From assembly GCA_025529335.1 (NCBI GenBank), contig JAMYHX010000287.1:36336-100335 (forward strand): 64,000 bases of DNA, given 5' to 3'. This DNA comes from Rhizopus sp. PT2906 (lineage: Eukaryota; Mucoromycota; Mucoromycetes; Mucorales; Rhizopodaceae). Every line of letters begins with the position of its first letter. Position 1 is the stretch's first letter. A program made the position numbers and the translations under genes. The notes under the pieces were generated by a model. That model was not told the DNA's origin, searched no databases, and worked only from the letters and a program-made list of their open reading frames with translations. Below are positions 1 through 11,157 of this stretch, in pieces.

Positions 1-649
1 CAAATCGTTTTCTCTCTTTTATTTGGCTTTTTGTCAGTAAAGAATAGATATATACTATTTTTTTAGTAGTTGTTGTATGAATTAATAATCTTGTTTAAAG
101 AAATGGAGCAAGTTATGCATAAATCAAAAGAACGATACCACCAAAAATGATAATAACAAATGATAGACGCGTTCCGCAGCCATCAGGGGAAAGTAAGGGT
201 ATACGCTATGCGTCCTCAAATAGGTCATAACAGATGAAGCCATGGTTTCTATATGCTCTAAATGTTGCAATACGTATTGTTATCTGCGGTTCATCTGTCC
301 TTGTACCTATCATCTTGCCGCTTCTGGATCTATTAATAAGCAGCCTTTGACCTTTTGCAAACTCGCATCGTATAATGAGGTAGATGGCTGCAATGATGAC
401 ATCGTGTCAACTCTCCTTTTCCTGGTAATCACGTTGTGCTGTGAATGTGATGTATTACTCTGCAAGTACTAGCAGTGTTTAATTGCTGAAAATGGAGGAA
501 ATGATAGATTCTGTTTCAGGAATTCATGCTCACTAAACACAAGCACAATTTCATATGGCTTCTCTTACTGAGATTTGATTTTATCTCTCTATGATTTCCT
601 TACGATTACAAATGTAGCAAAGAGCTCTTTGTCAAATATTTCCAGCTTC
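1..649. other. spacer without recognisable gene
   Basis: AT-rich sequence with stops in all frames. Short open stretches here show no family motif, no codon-like pattern and no plausible splice-linked partner. It runs directly into a decayed LINE fragment, so it is probably old repeat-derived spacer; that is inference. Confidence 0.4.
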
Positions 650-1093
650 ACCGGAATAATTGGAGAGCAACACAGTTGAAAAAGTTACAAAGTAAACGGG
701 GTCGTATGCTTCGCCAATTCAAGCATTATAACATTTTGTCTTCGTTGTAGTCAAGTATTGAAACATAAATAGATAATCTCCAAGACGAAATAGCTGAAAT
801 TGAGAGCCTCAAAGGAGAAAGAGTTTGGTTGGAACAAAGTGGGAAAGCATTCGGATTTTTAAACGCTTGATCAAAACACAGGAAACTCAACGCTATATTC
901 CTGTCCTGTATCATCCTGGGAGCAGTGATCCATGTCTAGATCAATCACCACCGCTGAATATTTCTACAGTCAGCTGTACTCACCTGATTCAATGGATGGA
1001 CTAGCTCTAGACCAACTTCTGATACACCTATCAGAGTTCTTATGCCTTGCAGAAGATCAGCGTGATGCTCTGTTCACCTCGATAATCATATAA
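650..1093 (+). mobile_element. decayed LINE ORF2 fragment
   Basis: Reading across stops and at least two frame changes gives a peptide pattern typical of the segment between endonuclease and reverse transcriptase in LINE ORF2. It starts with a basic run (NWRATQLKKLQSKRGRMLRQ), then a heptad-like stretch (DNLQDEIAEIESLKGERVWL), then SITTAEYFYSQLYSPDS followed by LALDQLLIHL. In known elements this AxYFxxLYSPD segment precedes the RT domain. Internal stops near 752 and 767 and frame changes near 869 and 932 show that the copy is dead. No RT motif follows, so it is truncated. It does not obviously match the fuller LINE at 11-16 kb, suggesting a different family. Seen: the peptide pattern; inferred: LINE origin. 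Confidence 0.5.
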
Positions 1094-2300
1094 GAGATTA
1101 TATTTTATGTAGTTTAATACTGAAACATGCGTATACAACTATATCAATGTGATATTGGAATTATGAAGTAATCAAAGAAACATAAAGGTCGAATTCTTTT
1201 TATCACATTGTATGTTAGTTCAAGGCGAAGAAGATGTAGTTAATATAACATATGTATTATTTTACAAGAATAAATGCTGTTAACATCTAGTGAATTATAT
1301 TATATGACGCGTCATCAACTATTACAGACCAGAGACATCATGAAGCAATGTTATGGGCTTAGAACTAATATCTTGGTTTGTGTATGAAATATGTATTGAC
1401 TATACTACGTCAAAGTGTGTAATCTTCTTTGATATAAACGTAGAAATACGACAAATGATGCCATTTGAGGACAAGAGATTTCGTTTTGCAGAGATCAGAA
1501 CGTTGCACGGATGGATTGATAAAATTTTTCTTAGCTTCAGAGTCCTAGTATTCGTCCAACGTGAATAGTACCTCTAGCCAGAATGGTCAAAGAGGTCGGG
1601 CAAGAGCGGCTCAATGAATCGTTAGCAGGGCTCAGCCTCATCGACATCCTCTCGTATAGCAGCCCTGAGTAGTTTTTAAATTAAACCACAAATAGCCTTG
1701 ATAAACTTTTGTTCTGCAGCTTGAGAAGTATTGCCATTTTTGAATTTTTCAGTGCCCCTAGTATTACCCTTTCTTCTTCACACAGATTTTGGAGCATAAT
1801 AACCCCCCCTTCTTTATGACCTGAGTATATGCTTGGGTAAAACGGTCTTTCTTTATCAGCAGCAGTTGGTAAGAAAATATGCAGCTAAATCCTGCTTTAT
1901 ATAAGTAATCAAACACTTCATAGTTGTTTGTAATAAAATAGGAGAATAATGGACATTTTAAAATAAAGGAATGGTTTGTGCTTAACGATAATTATTCATG
2001 CACAAGGAGCTTGAAGGGACAATACTCTATGAACAAAAAGGCTTTGAGAAATCTGAAGCTTAGTGTGTATCCGTGTAGCGTATAATCACTAAATAATGAT
2101 ATAAGCTCATCACAACGCGATATGTCAGTGATATAATTAATTAACGGCTCTGTTTTGACTATAAAAATGTTCTAACATTAAAGATGTAAAGAGACATCAG
2201 CGGTATTTTAACTTCAAACGAAATAAACGTCCATTTTTTTGATTTCCTATTTTTTCTCTTTTTGCTCCTTTATCCACCGCCAATATATATAGATATACAC
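1094..2300. other. spacer and promoter region of the gene at 2301
   Basis: About 1.2 kb with no credible coding sequence. A 71-codon open frame at 1353-1568 shows no motif and is judged random. The last 100 bases are T-rich and A-rich as expected for a fungal promoter and 5' UTR. Confidence 0.4.
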
Positions 2301-4004
2301 ATGTCCTCTTTTGACACTGCCGTTGTGCTTTTAGGTCCCATATTCTTAAAACAAGGATCCCAATTTGAAGGCGATTATACCCTTTCCAGTAAGAAAAAAA
2401 GAAGAAAGAACAATTTAAAAACGTTATTTACTTTTAATAGACCTCATCTTCTTTAATGAACAAAGCGACCAAACAGATATGATCGACGTAATATTTAACC
2501 TTGAAGTCATCATTAGTACATCTGCTATAAACTTTTTTATGATTGAAAGAAAATCTTGGCAAGTGTAAGTTTATCCAAGGAAAAAAAAAAAAAAAATACT
2601 AATAACAATCTATAGCGCAACCACTGACACCGACGGACGCCTAAATAGATTTCTAAATGAAGTCTTTGGAGTGGATGTAGTACATCTGATACTTTGTTAT
2701 TCAATACTTTTATTAACCATTCTTTTTATAGGATGAGTGCCCTGAAGAATCAGCAAAGGCAGCAATATTTAAAGTAGAAATGAATGATGTTCATAGTAAT
2801 AATCATAAATACTTCATGGTCTATAGCGAAATAAAAGATGAATGCTCTTATCTATACGCTGTTCCCATCACCGATACGAAATACATGCGTTCTACTTACG
2901 GTCTGACCGGTGACCTCATTTATAAAGAACTCTCATATACAATTGATAAACAAATGAATAACCAGTCACAAAAGGGCGCACAAAAAGTTCTGCAAAAAGA
3001 AAGAAGACAAGAGAAAATAATCAACGAAATTATTCAACTGGACGATGGCTCAATTTCTGACGATGAGAATGATTTAGCTACCAAATTGGATGTGCTTAAT
3101 AATCTGAACATGGAGGAGGTTGAGGTGGGTGGGCTTGAGATTACGAGGGTTCTGTCGCCCGCATTTGAAGAACATATCAAGGATGATAAAGTATCAAGCG
3201 CGAATACAAACCTCAATGACGATTGGAATATGACAAAGCTTATACCAAAGGACCTGCTGTCAAGGGAAGATACCACGACAAGTCAAATATGTCAACAAGA
3301 AGAGACCGATGGTGGTGGTGGTGGTAGTGATGGTGACAGGCCGATCCAGAAACCACTGAAGAGCAAAAGAGAAAGGCTTCTTGATCACCTGTTCAATGAA
3401 GATGGCGAAGATGATCCCGAGTTCGACTTTTCGGTGCAGACTGACTGGACAACGCAGTACAGCAAGTCGCGTGGCAGCAGCAGACGCGGCAGTGAAGACT
3501 TTGAGGGTCCCATGCTCACCGACTTGCTGAATATGAAACGTAGCAGAGAAGAGGTGGAGCAAAGGGGACTTCCCTCTAAAAAACAAAAGATCAACACTGC
3601 GAGCGAGCTACAGCCACGGCCTCTTGCAGCCACAAGCAGCTCCACGCCCATGCCCACGCCCAAGCCCTCAACGCCCAAACCAACCGAAGATAAAAGATAT
3701 GTAAGTACTTAAATATATGATATGTATTTTTTTTTTACTAACAATAAAAATTTGTAGAAAATCAAAAAGATGGTCAAGGACGCGTTGGGGGCCAACTTTA
3801 GCGTGGAACGATATACCCTCATATATCAGAGTATCAAACACCATTTCGTAAGCATTAAATAAACAAAGAAGCAAATCGATGAAACTAACTATTGTAATAC
3901 TTTAGCAGGATAAACTGGAAATGGCGGACCATGTAAGGCTACGTAGCATAATACAGAGTCATGTAGCCTTCCATGAGTATATTGATACTTTGAATAAAAT
4001 ATAG
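2301..4004 (+). CDS. acidic nuclear-type protein with Sld7-like C-terminus (putative)
   Basis: A six-exon model fits: 2301-2388, 2441-2564, 2616-2676, 2732-3700, 3758-3847 and 3909-4004. All introns are GT-AG and about 50-60 nt, phases match throughout, and the product is 475 residues. The N-terminal 150 residues look folded, with beta-rich segments such as FDTAVVLLGPIFLKQ. The middle is disordered and charged, with acidic patches, a glycine run, lysine/arginine clusters (KSKRERLL, KKQKI) suggesting nuclear location, and a proline-rich stretch. The last 60 residues (IKKMVKDALG ... YTLIYQSIKHHF ... LRSIIQSHV) resemble the C-terminal domain of fungal Sld7/MTBP replication-initiation proteins. 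That assignment is from memory of the family pattern only and is tentative. The exon 6 acceptor could also be 3905, adding one Gln. Confidence 0.55.
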
Positions 4005-5568
4005 GCCACAACAAAAAAAGTCTTTTGTTTTGTTTTATATATTTGGAGGACAATTGAGCCAACTATAAATGGTACGTTTGATGTGATAATCATTATAATA
4101 ATTCGAGCATAAGCTTTCAATAGCGTATACTTCCATAGCATCTGATAAGAATAACTTGTGTAAGTAAAAATAATCGGATTGGACCACATTAAATCTTCCC
4201 TATAATACTCTTTTGATTTGTTGGCTATATTTACAAATAATTGGAGAGAATACAGGAGGCAATTATGTCAGTTGATCAGTGGGCAGCAAGAGCAACTTTA
4301 AAAAATGAAATAGCCCCCTTTAGCCATTATTCAACCAAGAGCTTATTCAATGTGGTATGACAGTTTTCATCAGCAATAACTCTACATAAACAGTCAAGAA
4401 GTGTGGATGAAGCACCTAAACGCACGGAGATTTAAACATACAAGACATTTTTCGAGCACTTGACAGCTACTTTAACGTCAACAAGTAGCAGTAGTAGTAG
4501 CAGTAGTTATCCCAAACGATGTTTCACCATATCCAAAGTTGTACAATCTCCACATCTATATATGTTACACATCGCCACTTCAAATAAAAGGATGATTTTC
4601 ACAGATGTGTAAGCTGGGCACGTCTTATGAAAGATCCTTGTGTGTTGAGCAGCGTTTGTAGAGCAGTTTTTCTTACAAAGATACACGCATTGGTAAACAG
4701 GCTACAAATCTATTTGTTATGAATAATAAACACTGCACTGAAACATGCAAGTTTAATACAAACATTACTTAAAATCGCTATTAATCTTCCTTGTGGCTTC
4801 ATAGAATCATACCATGACTTTGGTCTGATTCGATAAAGAGGTTGTTTGCATTCTTCCTCAATAAAATACAAAGACCGGTAATATAATGCCGATTATATGA
4901 TCTACCAAAGAGAGTTCGGCTAGTTTTACTATTTTGGGATATCATGTAACATGTAAGTTGTTGTTTAGGCTCTTTTTCCCTATTTTAGATACATTTGGCT
5001 AGTGGTTCTTTTTGAGTTTTTCATGGAAACATCCCTAAGGTAGATGCCATTAGAACATTATCATCTATAAAACAGGCATCTGTGTATACACGTACGCCTA
5101 CAACTATAGTGTTGGGCCACTGACCTTTTTTTACGGTTCAAATGACGCCAATTATACCTTTTTTGAACAGGGTAAATTTTTTAAGAGATCATTTCAGCCA
5201 ACCATAAACAAAAACAATATCGTGGGATAATATTTACCCCAAGATGAGATAATACCATTTATGGTCTTTAATCAATGAAAAGTTTTTCCACCCTTTTTGC
5301 CGGCTGAACCATATTTCCTTTCAAATTATTGTTAAAGAGTTACAGGCTTATTATGTCAAATAGTTATCAATATAAATAACCGGAATAAGTAGTTTACGAT
5401 ACTAAAAGTTAAATTAAGCCTTTTTATAAACAATCTGCAATGTTTATATCATCACAAAAAACAAATAAAGAATAGACTGTGTAGGCCAATGAACATGGTT
5501 GTCGGCAATTGAAAGCGATAAATATAAATAATGTAAATCACTTAATGATGTTATTTTTTCAACTCATC
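4005..5568. other. intergenic spacer upstream of asparagine synthetase
   Basis: No supported gene. It contains a short trinucleotide (AGT/AGC) run near 4483-4510 and several AT-rich stretches. The last few hundred bases must carry the promoter of the asparagine synthetase gene, but no specific element was recognised. Confidence 0.4.
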
Positions 5569-7609
5569 ATGTGTGGCTTCTCTGCTTATTTTCATTTCGA
5601 TTCAACCGAACCATTCAAGGCTCTTGATCTTGAAACATCCTTACAATACATTCAGCATAGAGGACCTGATTCAAATGGTATTTTTGTGTCAGATTGTGGT
5701 CGATGTGGTAAGTAACGATTGATATATTATCTTATCGTATTATTTATCACCTTAAACAGGATTAGGCCACGCTCGTCTATCTATCATTGACTTGGCTGGA
5801 GGTCAACAACCATTATCAAATGTATCTAAAGACATTCATGCTATAGTCAATGGAGAGCTCTACGACTTTGAACGCATCAGAGCAGAGCTTGAACAAAAGG
5901 GATATTCATTCAAGACAAAGAGTGATAGTGAAATTGTTTTACCACTCTATGAAGAATACGGACTCTCCTTCCTCGAACATCTTCGTGGTGAATTTGCTGT
6001 TTGCATCTTTGATTCAAGAAGAAATCGATTAATCATTGCTCGTGACCGATTTGGTATTAAGCCTCTCTTTTATACAATTCAAAACGGTACATTGCTCGTT
6101 GCTAGTGAAATGAAGGCTTTCATTCCTATGGGGCTCAAGGCTGAATGGAATGTTGATTGTATTATGAATGGTGGTGAATTACTTGGTAACAAGACTTGCC
6201 TCAAAGGCGTTTATAAACTTCCACCTGCACATTATCTTGTTGCTCAACCCAACGGCTTTGTCGAGATTCGTTCTTACTGGGATGCTGATTACCCCGAAAA
6301 GGATGTCAAGGATACTCGTTCTGTTGAAGAAATGATACAAGGTGTTCGCGAACGCTTACTGGAATCTATTAGACTTAGATTACGTGCTGATGTCCCTGTC
6401 GGCGTCTATCTTAGCGGTGGTATCGACAGCTCCTGTGTTGCCGGTATGGCCACAGCCTTACTAAGAGAAAAGAACCCTCAAGCCAAAATCAAAGCATTCA
6501 CAATCTCATTTAAGGACAGTAAAGATCATGATGAATCCGCTATTGCAGACAGAACTGCCCAATTTATTGATGCCGACTTTGAAAAGCTCGAATTGACCGA
6601 GAGTGATCTACTGGAGAACTTTGAAGAATCCGTCTGGCATATCGAAGCTCCTCAGATAAACCTGAATGGCGTCGGAAAATTCATGCTCTCCAAGCTTGTG
6701 CGCGACAGAGGCTATAAGGTTGTTTTGACTGGTGAAGGATCTGATGAACATTTTGCTGGCTATGCCTTTTTCCTCCGTGACTATTTACGTGAACCAGATA
6801 ATGCAGGCCCTGAAGAATTTAGAGTTACTGATGATGAACGAGCTGGACTCTCAAAGTCCCTTTTGGAAACCCTAGGAAAAACAGCTACCAGTACAAAACA
6901 ACCTAAAATTGATGACTATGAGGAACTTGTCAAAACGAACAAGGCAGTCAATGGTATCACTGGCTACGTGTTTCTTTCAAAAGTATTTAGTCTTACACCC
7001 AAAAACTTCAAGCCAGAGGTATTCCAAAAGTATGGTCAACCCAATCCTGCTTTTACTATGGTCGAAACGATCAATGGTGTTGCCCGAGCAAAGGCTAACA
7101 AGAAATGGCATCCTCTTCATACATCTCTTTATATCGAAAATCATACCATGCTCCCCAATTATCTCTGTAACGCTCTTGGTGATCGTAGTGAAATGGCACA
7201 TTCTGTTGAAGCTCGTACACCATTCTTAGATCACCCTCTCTGTGAATATGTAAATGGTCTTCCTCCTTCTGTCAAGGTCAAGATTGAAAAGGACGGTAAC
7301 TTGAACGAAAAATGGATCCTTAAAGAGGCTGTGAAGCCATATATCACTGAAGAGATTTACAAACGAATCAAGCATCCTTATGTCGCACCCTCATCCCAAG
7401 GAAAAGGAGAAGCTGTGACCAACTTGATAAATAGACTGCTCAGCAAGGAAAACATTGAACGACTGGGTTGGGCAAGTTATGACAAGGTCTATGAGTCTAA
7501 GCAAGCATTCTTTGACACTGGAGATATGTTCTTATTTAGAGATATGTTGATGCTGATGTCTTATGTCATCATTTCCCAGAGATTCAATGTTGCTCCTTAT
7601 TCCGTGTAG
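5569..7609 (+). CDS. asn2: asparagine synthetase (glutamine-hydrolysing)
   Basis: Makes asparagine from aspartate, glutamine and ATP in the cytosol. Two exons (5569-5707 and 5760-7609) encode 662 residues. The class II glutamine amidotransferase domain begins MCGFSAYF, where Cys2 is the glutaminase nucleophile after Met removal, followed by IQHRGPDSNG and GLGHARLSIIDL. The C-terminal synthetase domain has the PP-loop LSGGIDSS near residue 265, then LTGEGSDEHFAGY and MAHSVEARTPFLDH. I chose 5569 over the in-frame ATG at 5509 because a 20-residue extension would bury the catalytic cysteine. The gene is intact and converges on the Fanzor-like pseudogene, with only about 130 bp between the two stop codons. 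The gene symbol is a family guess; identity as asparagine synthetase is near certain. Confidence 0.95.
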
Positions 7610-7727
7610 ATTAGCCAATACAGTTTTTTAGTCTATAATTAGACGGATGTTAGTTTGAAATTAGACAAAATAAAATTAGTTTTTGGACGGGCTCAGTTTG
7701 TTGGATGTTTCTTACCTGCACTAAATT

Positions 7728-7747
7728 ACTTAAGCGATAACTTAAGT
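7728..7747. other. short palindrome at the 3' end of the Fanzor-like gene
   Basis: A perfect inverted repeat has 7-bp arms, ACTTAAG at 7728-7734 and CTTAAGT at 7741-7747, with a 6-base loop. It overlaps the terminal TAA (7742-7744) of the nuclease pseudogene. In TnpB/Fanzor loci the guide RNA scaffold spans the 3' end of the gene and downstream sequence, so this could be a scaffold hairpin or an element-end motif. It is short and AT-rich, so chance is possible. Confidence 0.45.
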
Positions 7748-10700
7748 GGAGAGAATTTTTGCTTTTTTGTAGTCAGATGAAGAAGAATCTTCCCTTCTTC
7801 TTTTGAATGATGTGGTTGCATTGGAGCGGGCGAGGCAGTCTGGACGTTTTTCTGATTTTCGAAGTTCTACAAGTATTTTTTTGAAATTACACACAGCTGC
7901 CTGATCTCTATTCCAAAGTTTTACAGGTTGGTGATTGCTGCATCTCAAAAGCCCATTGCAAATGACAGTGGGATGCTTCTGTCTCTTATGCGGGCGTGGG
8001 TTGGTAACTCTCTTGAACTTTTCCAACTTTCCTTCGCAGTCCGGACAGACCGAGGACGTCTTAAACTCATCAATAAGGAGCACCTTCAAATCATTCTTTT
8101 GCAACATTGATATAAGCCCCTTATTCTTGACAGGTTCGTGATACTTCACAGTGGGGGCTGATCAATTCCCCAACACTAACACACAATCCGAGCCAAATTT
8201 TTCTTTAAGCCCTTTGACCAAGCTTTCTTCATTCTGTCTGGAATACAATTTGCTTGAAAATCGCATTTTTCGAAAGGGGAGAAGGTTTAGCGTTTGCAGC
8301 TGTGAACTAGTGAAATTCTTGACGACTTTAAGCTTTTGTATGATAGCTGCTTGATCTTGACAGCCAAAAGACCAGATTAATGCTTCTTCCGCAAATCTTG
8401 ATATGTGGGTGATAGTAGTTTTAGGGAGGCGTTTCTTGACATGGGCTTGATTGAGTAAAATTTGAAGATGAGTAATAAAATTTTGCAACTTGAAAAGCTC
8501 ATCCTCGTTATCTGTATTATTTTTTGGGAATGTCCCAGTGAATCGAGCAACAAAAAGTCGTCCCCAATACAGGTCGTGTGTTTTTGTTATAAAAAAGTCA
8601 TTGATAGTGTCGGGATAAAAATTTCTGACGTTGGTCTTTGTCTCATTGCCATAATATTCAGTCAAGACGTCTTCGTATTCTGCTCTGACTTTTATATATT
8701 CAATATACGAGGGAAGATCAACAGATTTTGACTTTTTTTTACTCGTCATTTCTTCTGCAAAACGTACATCTTCAGGTTTCAGGTTCTTTTGTAATTTACG
8801 AAAATGCCTTGATAATTTCGATCTGCTGGACTGTGTGTATCGCAATATTTGTTTTCTTTCTGTAGAGCTGGTCTCCTTCATACAGTAGAGAAGACCTCGT
8901 CTATTGGGGTCCATCAATACACATTTTCCTTTTATCTCCGCGTGTTGCGAACTGGTCAACTTTTCGATATACTCTACTTTATTTTCATCTGTATCAATAT
9001 CTTTTCTTCTTTTGTTTCCCGCTTGCTTGCGACTTGTTGGGAAGTTTTGTTTTACAACCGACACACCAACCCCATCTGTTTGGATAGTCCCTTCAAAAGA
9101 GATTGTACCTTGTCTTCTTAGAACCTTTTTCTGTAAATAAACCACTTGGTTCCAAATGTCGAGTTTGTCACTTGAGACCTTTTTGTTTTTGAGGATGTGA
9201 AAATTGACAATTTTGCTGTCAATAGTCATGTACATAGGTATAAACGAAGTACGCAGTGGAAAGCAGACGAAACAATCGGATTTCAAAGATTCACAAATAG
9301 ACGCAAGCTTGAAAAAGGCCTTGAAATGATTTTGAGGTCTACTGACTACATCATAATATATAGAATCCTTTTCAAATCTGTAAGATTTTGGATATGTAGA
9401 AAGGAAGTCTTCTAGTTTCAATCTAGATTCATTGTCCAATTATGTATCGTTGTGTATGACTCCCTTGGATATAGAAAGCTTGAAGAGCGTACATGGGGTA
9501 GTAATCTGTTCTCGAATGGCCTTGTTTATATCATCGTCGCTATAGCCTTGTGTTTTCATTTTTTGTCGGAGATTCTCTGTTTTTTCAGTCTTTTTGAAAA
9601 GCTTGTTCAAGACCATCAGCAGCCTGTTTCCAAAATGTGCTCTAATATTATTGACATAAGCTGTTTGAATTTTTACACACTCGTATAGCGCAATCTTCTG
9701 GGCATTTGTCAATTTAGCTGGAGTGTATTTTGCATGCTGGAAATAATGATCTTTGTGCTTTCCGATCAACTTTCTGTAATTTTGGACCGCATCGGTAAGT
9801 TTGGACTTTCCAGTGACACTACCATCCCGAGACTGCCTCAATAAAAGAGACAAAAAGACTTCTACAAAGAAATTCTTGTTGATGTGGTTTCCCAAGTCAA
9901 AGTTTGCATCTGATGTTATCTCCTTCAAGAAAATACATTTGGAGAACGCGAAAGTATGTGTGACCACCTTATTCGTAAGATCAACCAAATCATGTAATGG
10001 TTTGACATATGGAGCCTTCCATATATCTTTCACGGTTGTCTTGATTGACATAATACGTCCATTCGAAGCAGATACAGAAGCACTGGCATTAGACACTCCA
10101 GTAGCAGAAGAGGGTGCTACAGTCTCGAGAGTAGGCATTGCAGTACCAGAAAAAGTCGCTGCAGCACCAGAAGTAGATGCGAATGTATTAGATGCCAAAT
10201 TCTTTTGAAGACCAATAGTCTTGCTTGATTCACCAGAAAGCAGGCTTTGAAAGAAGTCATAATCAGATTCAAACCAGTAATCGCTGGAGCGAAGTTGCTC
10301 AGAGTTTGCCTTCTTCCCTTGAGAGTCATTTTGAGAGCTTTCTCTACCTTTTCAAGAAAAAAAAAACCATTAGTTATCTCAATATTTTGATCAATTTACA
10401 GAAAACTTACTAGTTCGTTTTCTTGCAGTAGTAGTAGTAGAAAAGGACAGGAAGCTATCCTCAGACTTGTCTTCCATATTATCGTGCATAAACGAATACG
10501 TTTCTGCAGTTTTTTTGAGAGCAAGAGAATGGCCTTTTATAATTGTTGTCAGAAAGGTTCAAAATAATACCGTACTTTTTACCTTTTTTTAGTGTCCTTT
10601 CGCGAAGAGCAGAAGAAGCACGCTGAAAGTCATCATCAGACTTATCTAGAATATTGTTTTTTGGTTTCGAAGACCCTATGGCTGTCTTTTTGACAGATGG

Positions 10701-10840
10701 TTCTATTATAGTTAATGTTAACGTTTATCTAAAATAGAGTTCATTTTTCTGCCTTCACCTTTTCTTGACATCTTCTTACGAACAACAACAATAGGCGGTT
10801 GGAAATCGTCGTCAGAGTCATCTTTTTTATCAGATGGCAT
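7742..10840 (-). pseudogene. Fanzor-type (eukaryotic TnpB-family) RNA-guided nuclease, interrupted by two in-frame stops
   Basis: Minus strand; the spliced model has exons 10840-10759, 10702-10583, 10503-10411 and 10347-7742 with matching phases, about 966 codons. The N-terminus is disordered and acidic. The nuclease half has RuvC-I (VLMDPNRRGLL), a beta strand VLVLGN before the RuvC-II region, IDEFKTSS carrying the relocated glutamate described for Fanzors, a zinc ribbon (CPDC ... CNGLLRC) and RuvC-III (WNRDQAAVCN). Fanzors are programmable DNA nucleases that use an RNA transcribed from the locus 3' end; they occur in transposons, including in Mucoromycota. Two stops interrupt the single frame: TAA at 9440-9442 and TGA at 8162-8164, the latter at the position where relatives have the Trp of a GDWS-like motif. 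No frameshifts are visible, so decay looks recent. Family call is from motifs only. Confidence 0.85.
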
Positions 10841-11157
10841 TTTGTACTGTATTTACGAAATTCAAAGTAAAGAACGTCTTGATGTTTTGATTCTTGTTTT
10901 TAAAAAGAAAGAGACGAATGGTATTTTGAGGTGATTAATTTTATTTACTACATGTAAAATAACAACAATTTATAAATTTTTAGTCGCGTCTTGAATCCAT
11001 TATTAAATGAAAAGGTTTATCTCAAGAAGTTTACTAATTATCGTGTTTAAATGTTTTGGCTTGTGTTTACATAAAGCTTTAAAAGTGTCAAAACTTTGGA
11101 GACGTTGTACAAAATAAAATTTAAATCGTACAATAGAATTTTGCTGATCGTCTAGTT
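10841..11157. other. spacer between the Fanzor-like gene and the inverted repeat
   Basis: AT-rich sequence that should include the promoter of the nuclease gene at 10840. A minus-strand open frame (11287-11003) crosses this spacer and the left repeat arm, but it has no family motif and is not supported as a gene. No transposon end could be recognised. Confidence 0.35.

Noticed and set aside
242..472. 76-codon open frame with several Cys
   Set aside because: No motif, poor codon pattern, no promoter or splice context; lies in decayed repeat spacer.
5509..5568. upstream in-frame ATG for asparagine synthetase
   Set aside because: Would hide the catalytic N-terminal cysteine; MCG at 5569 is the family start.
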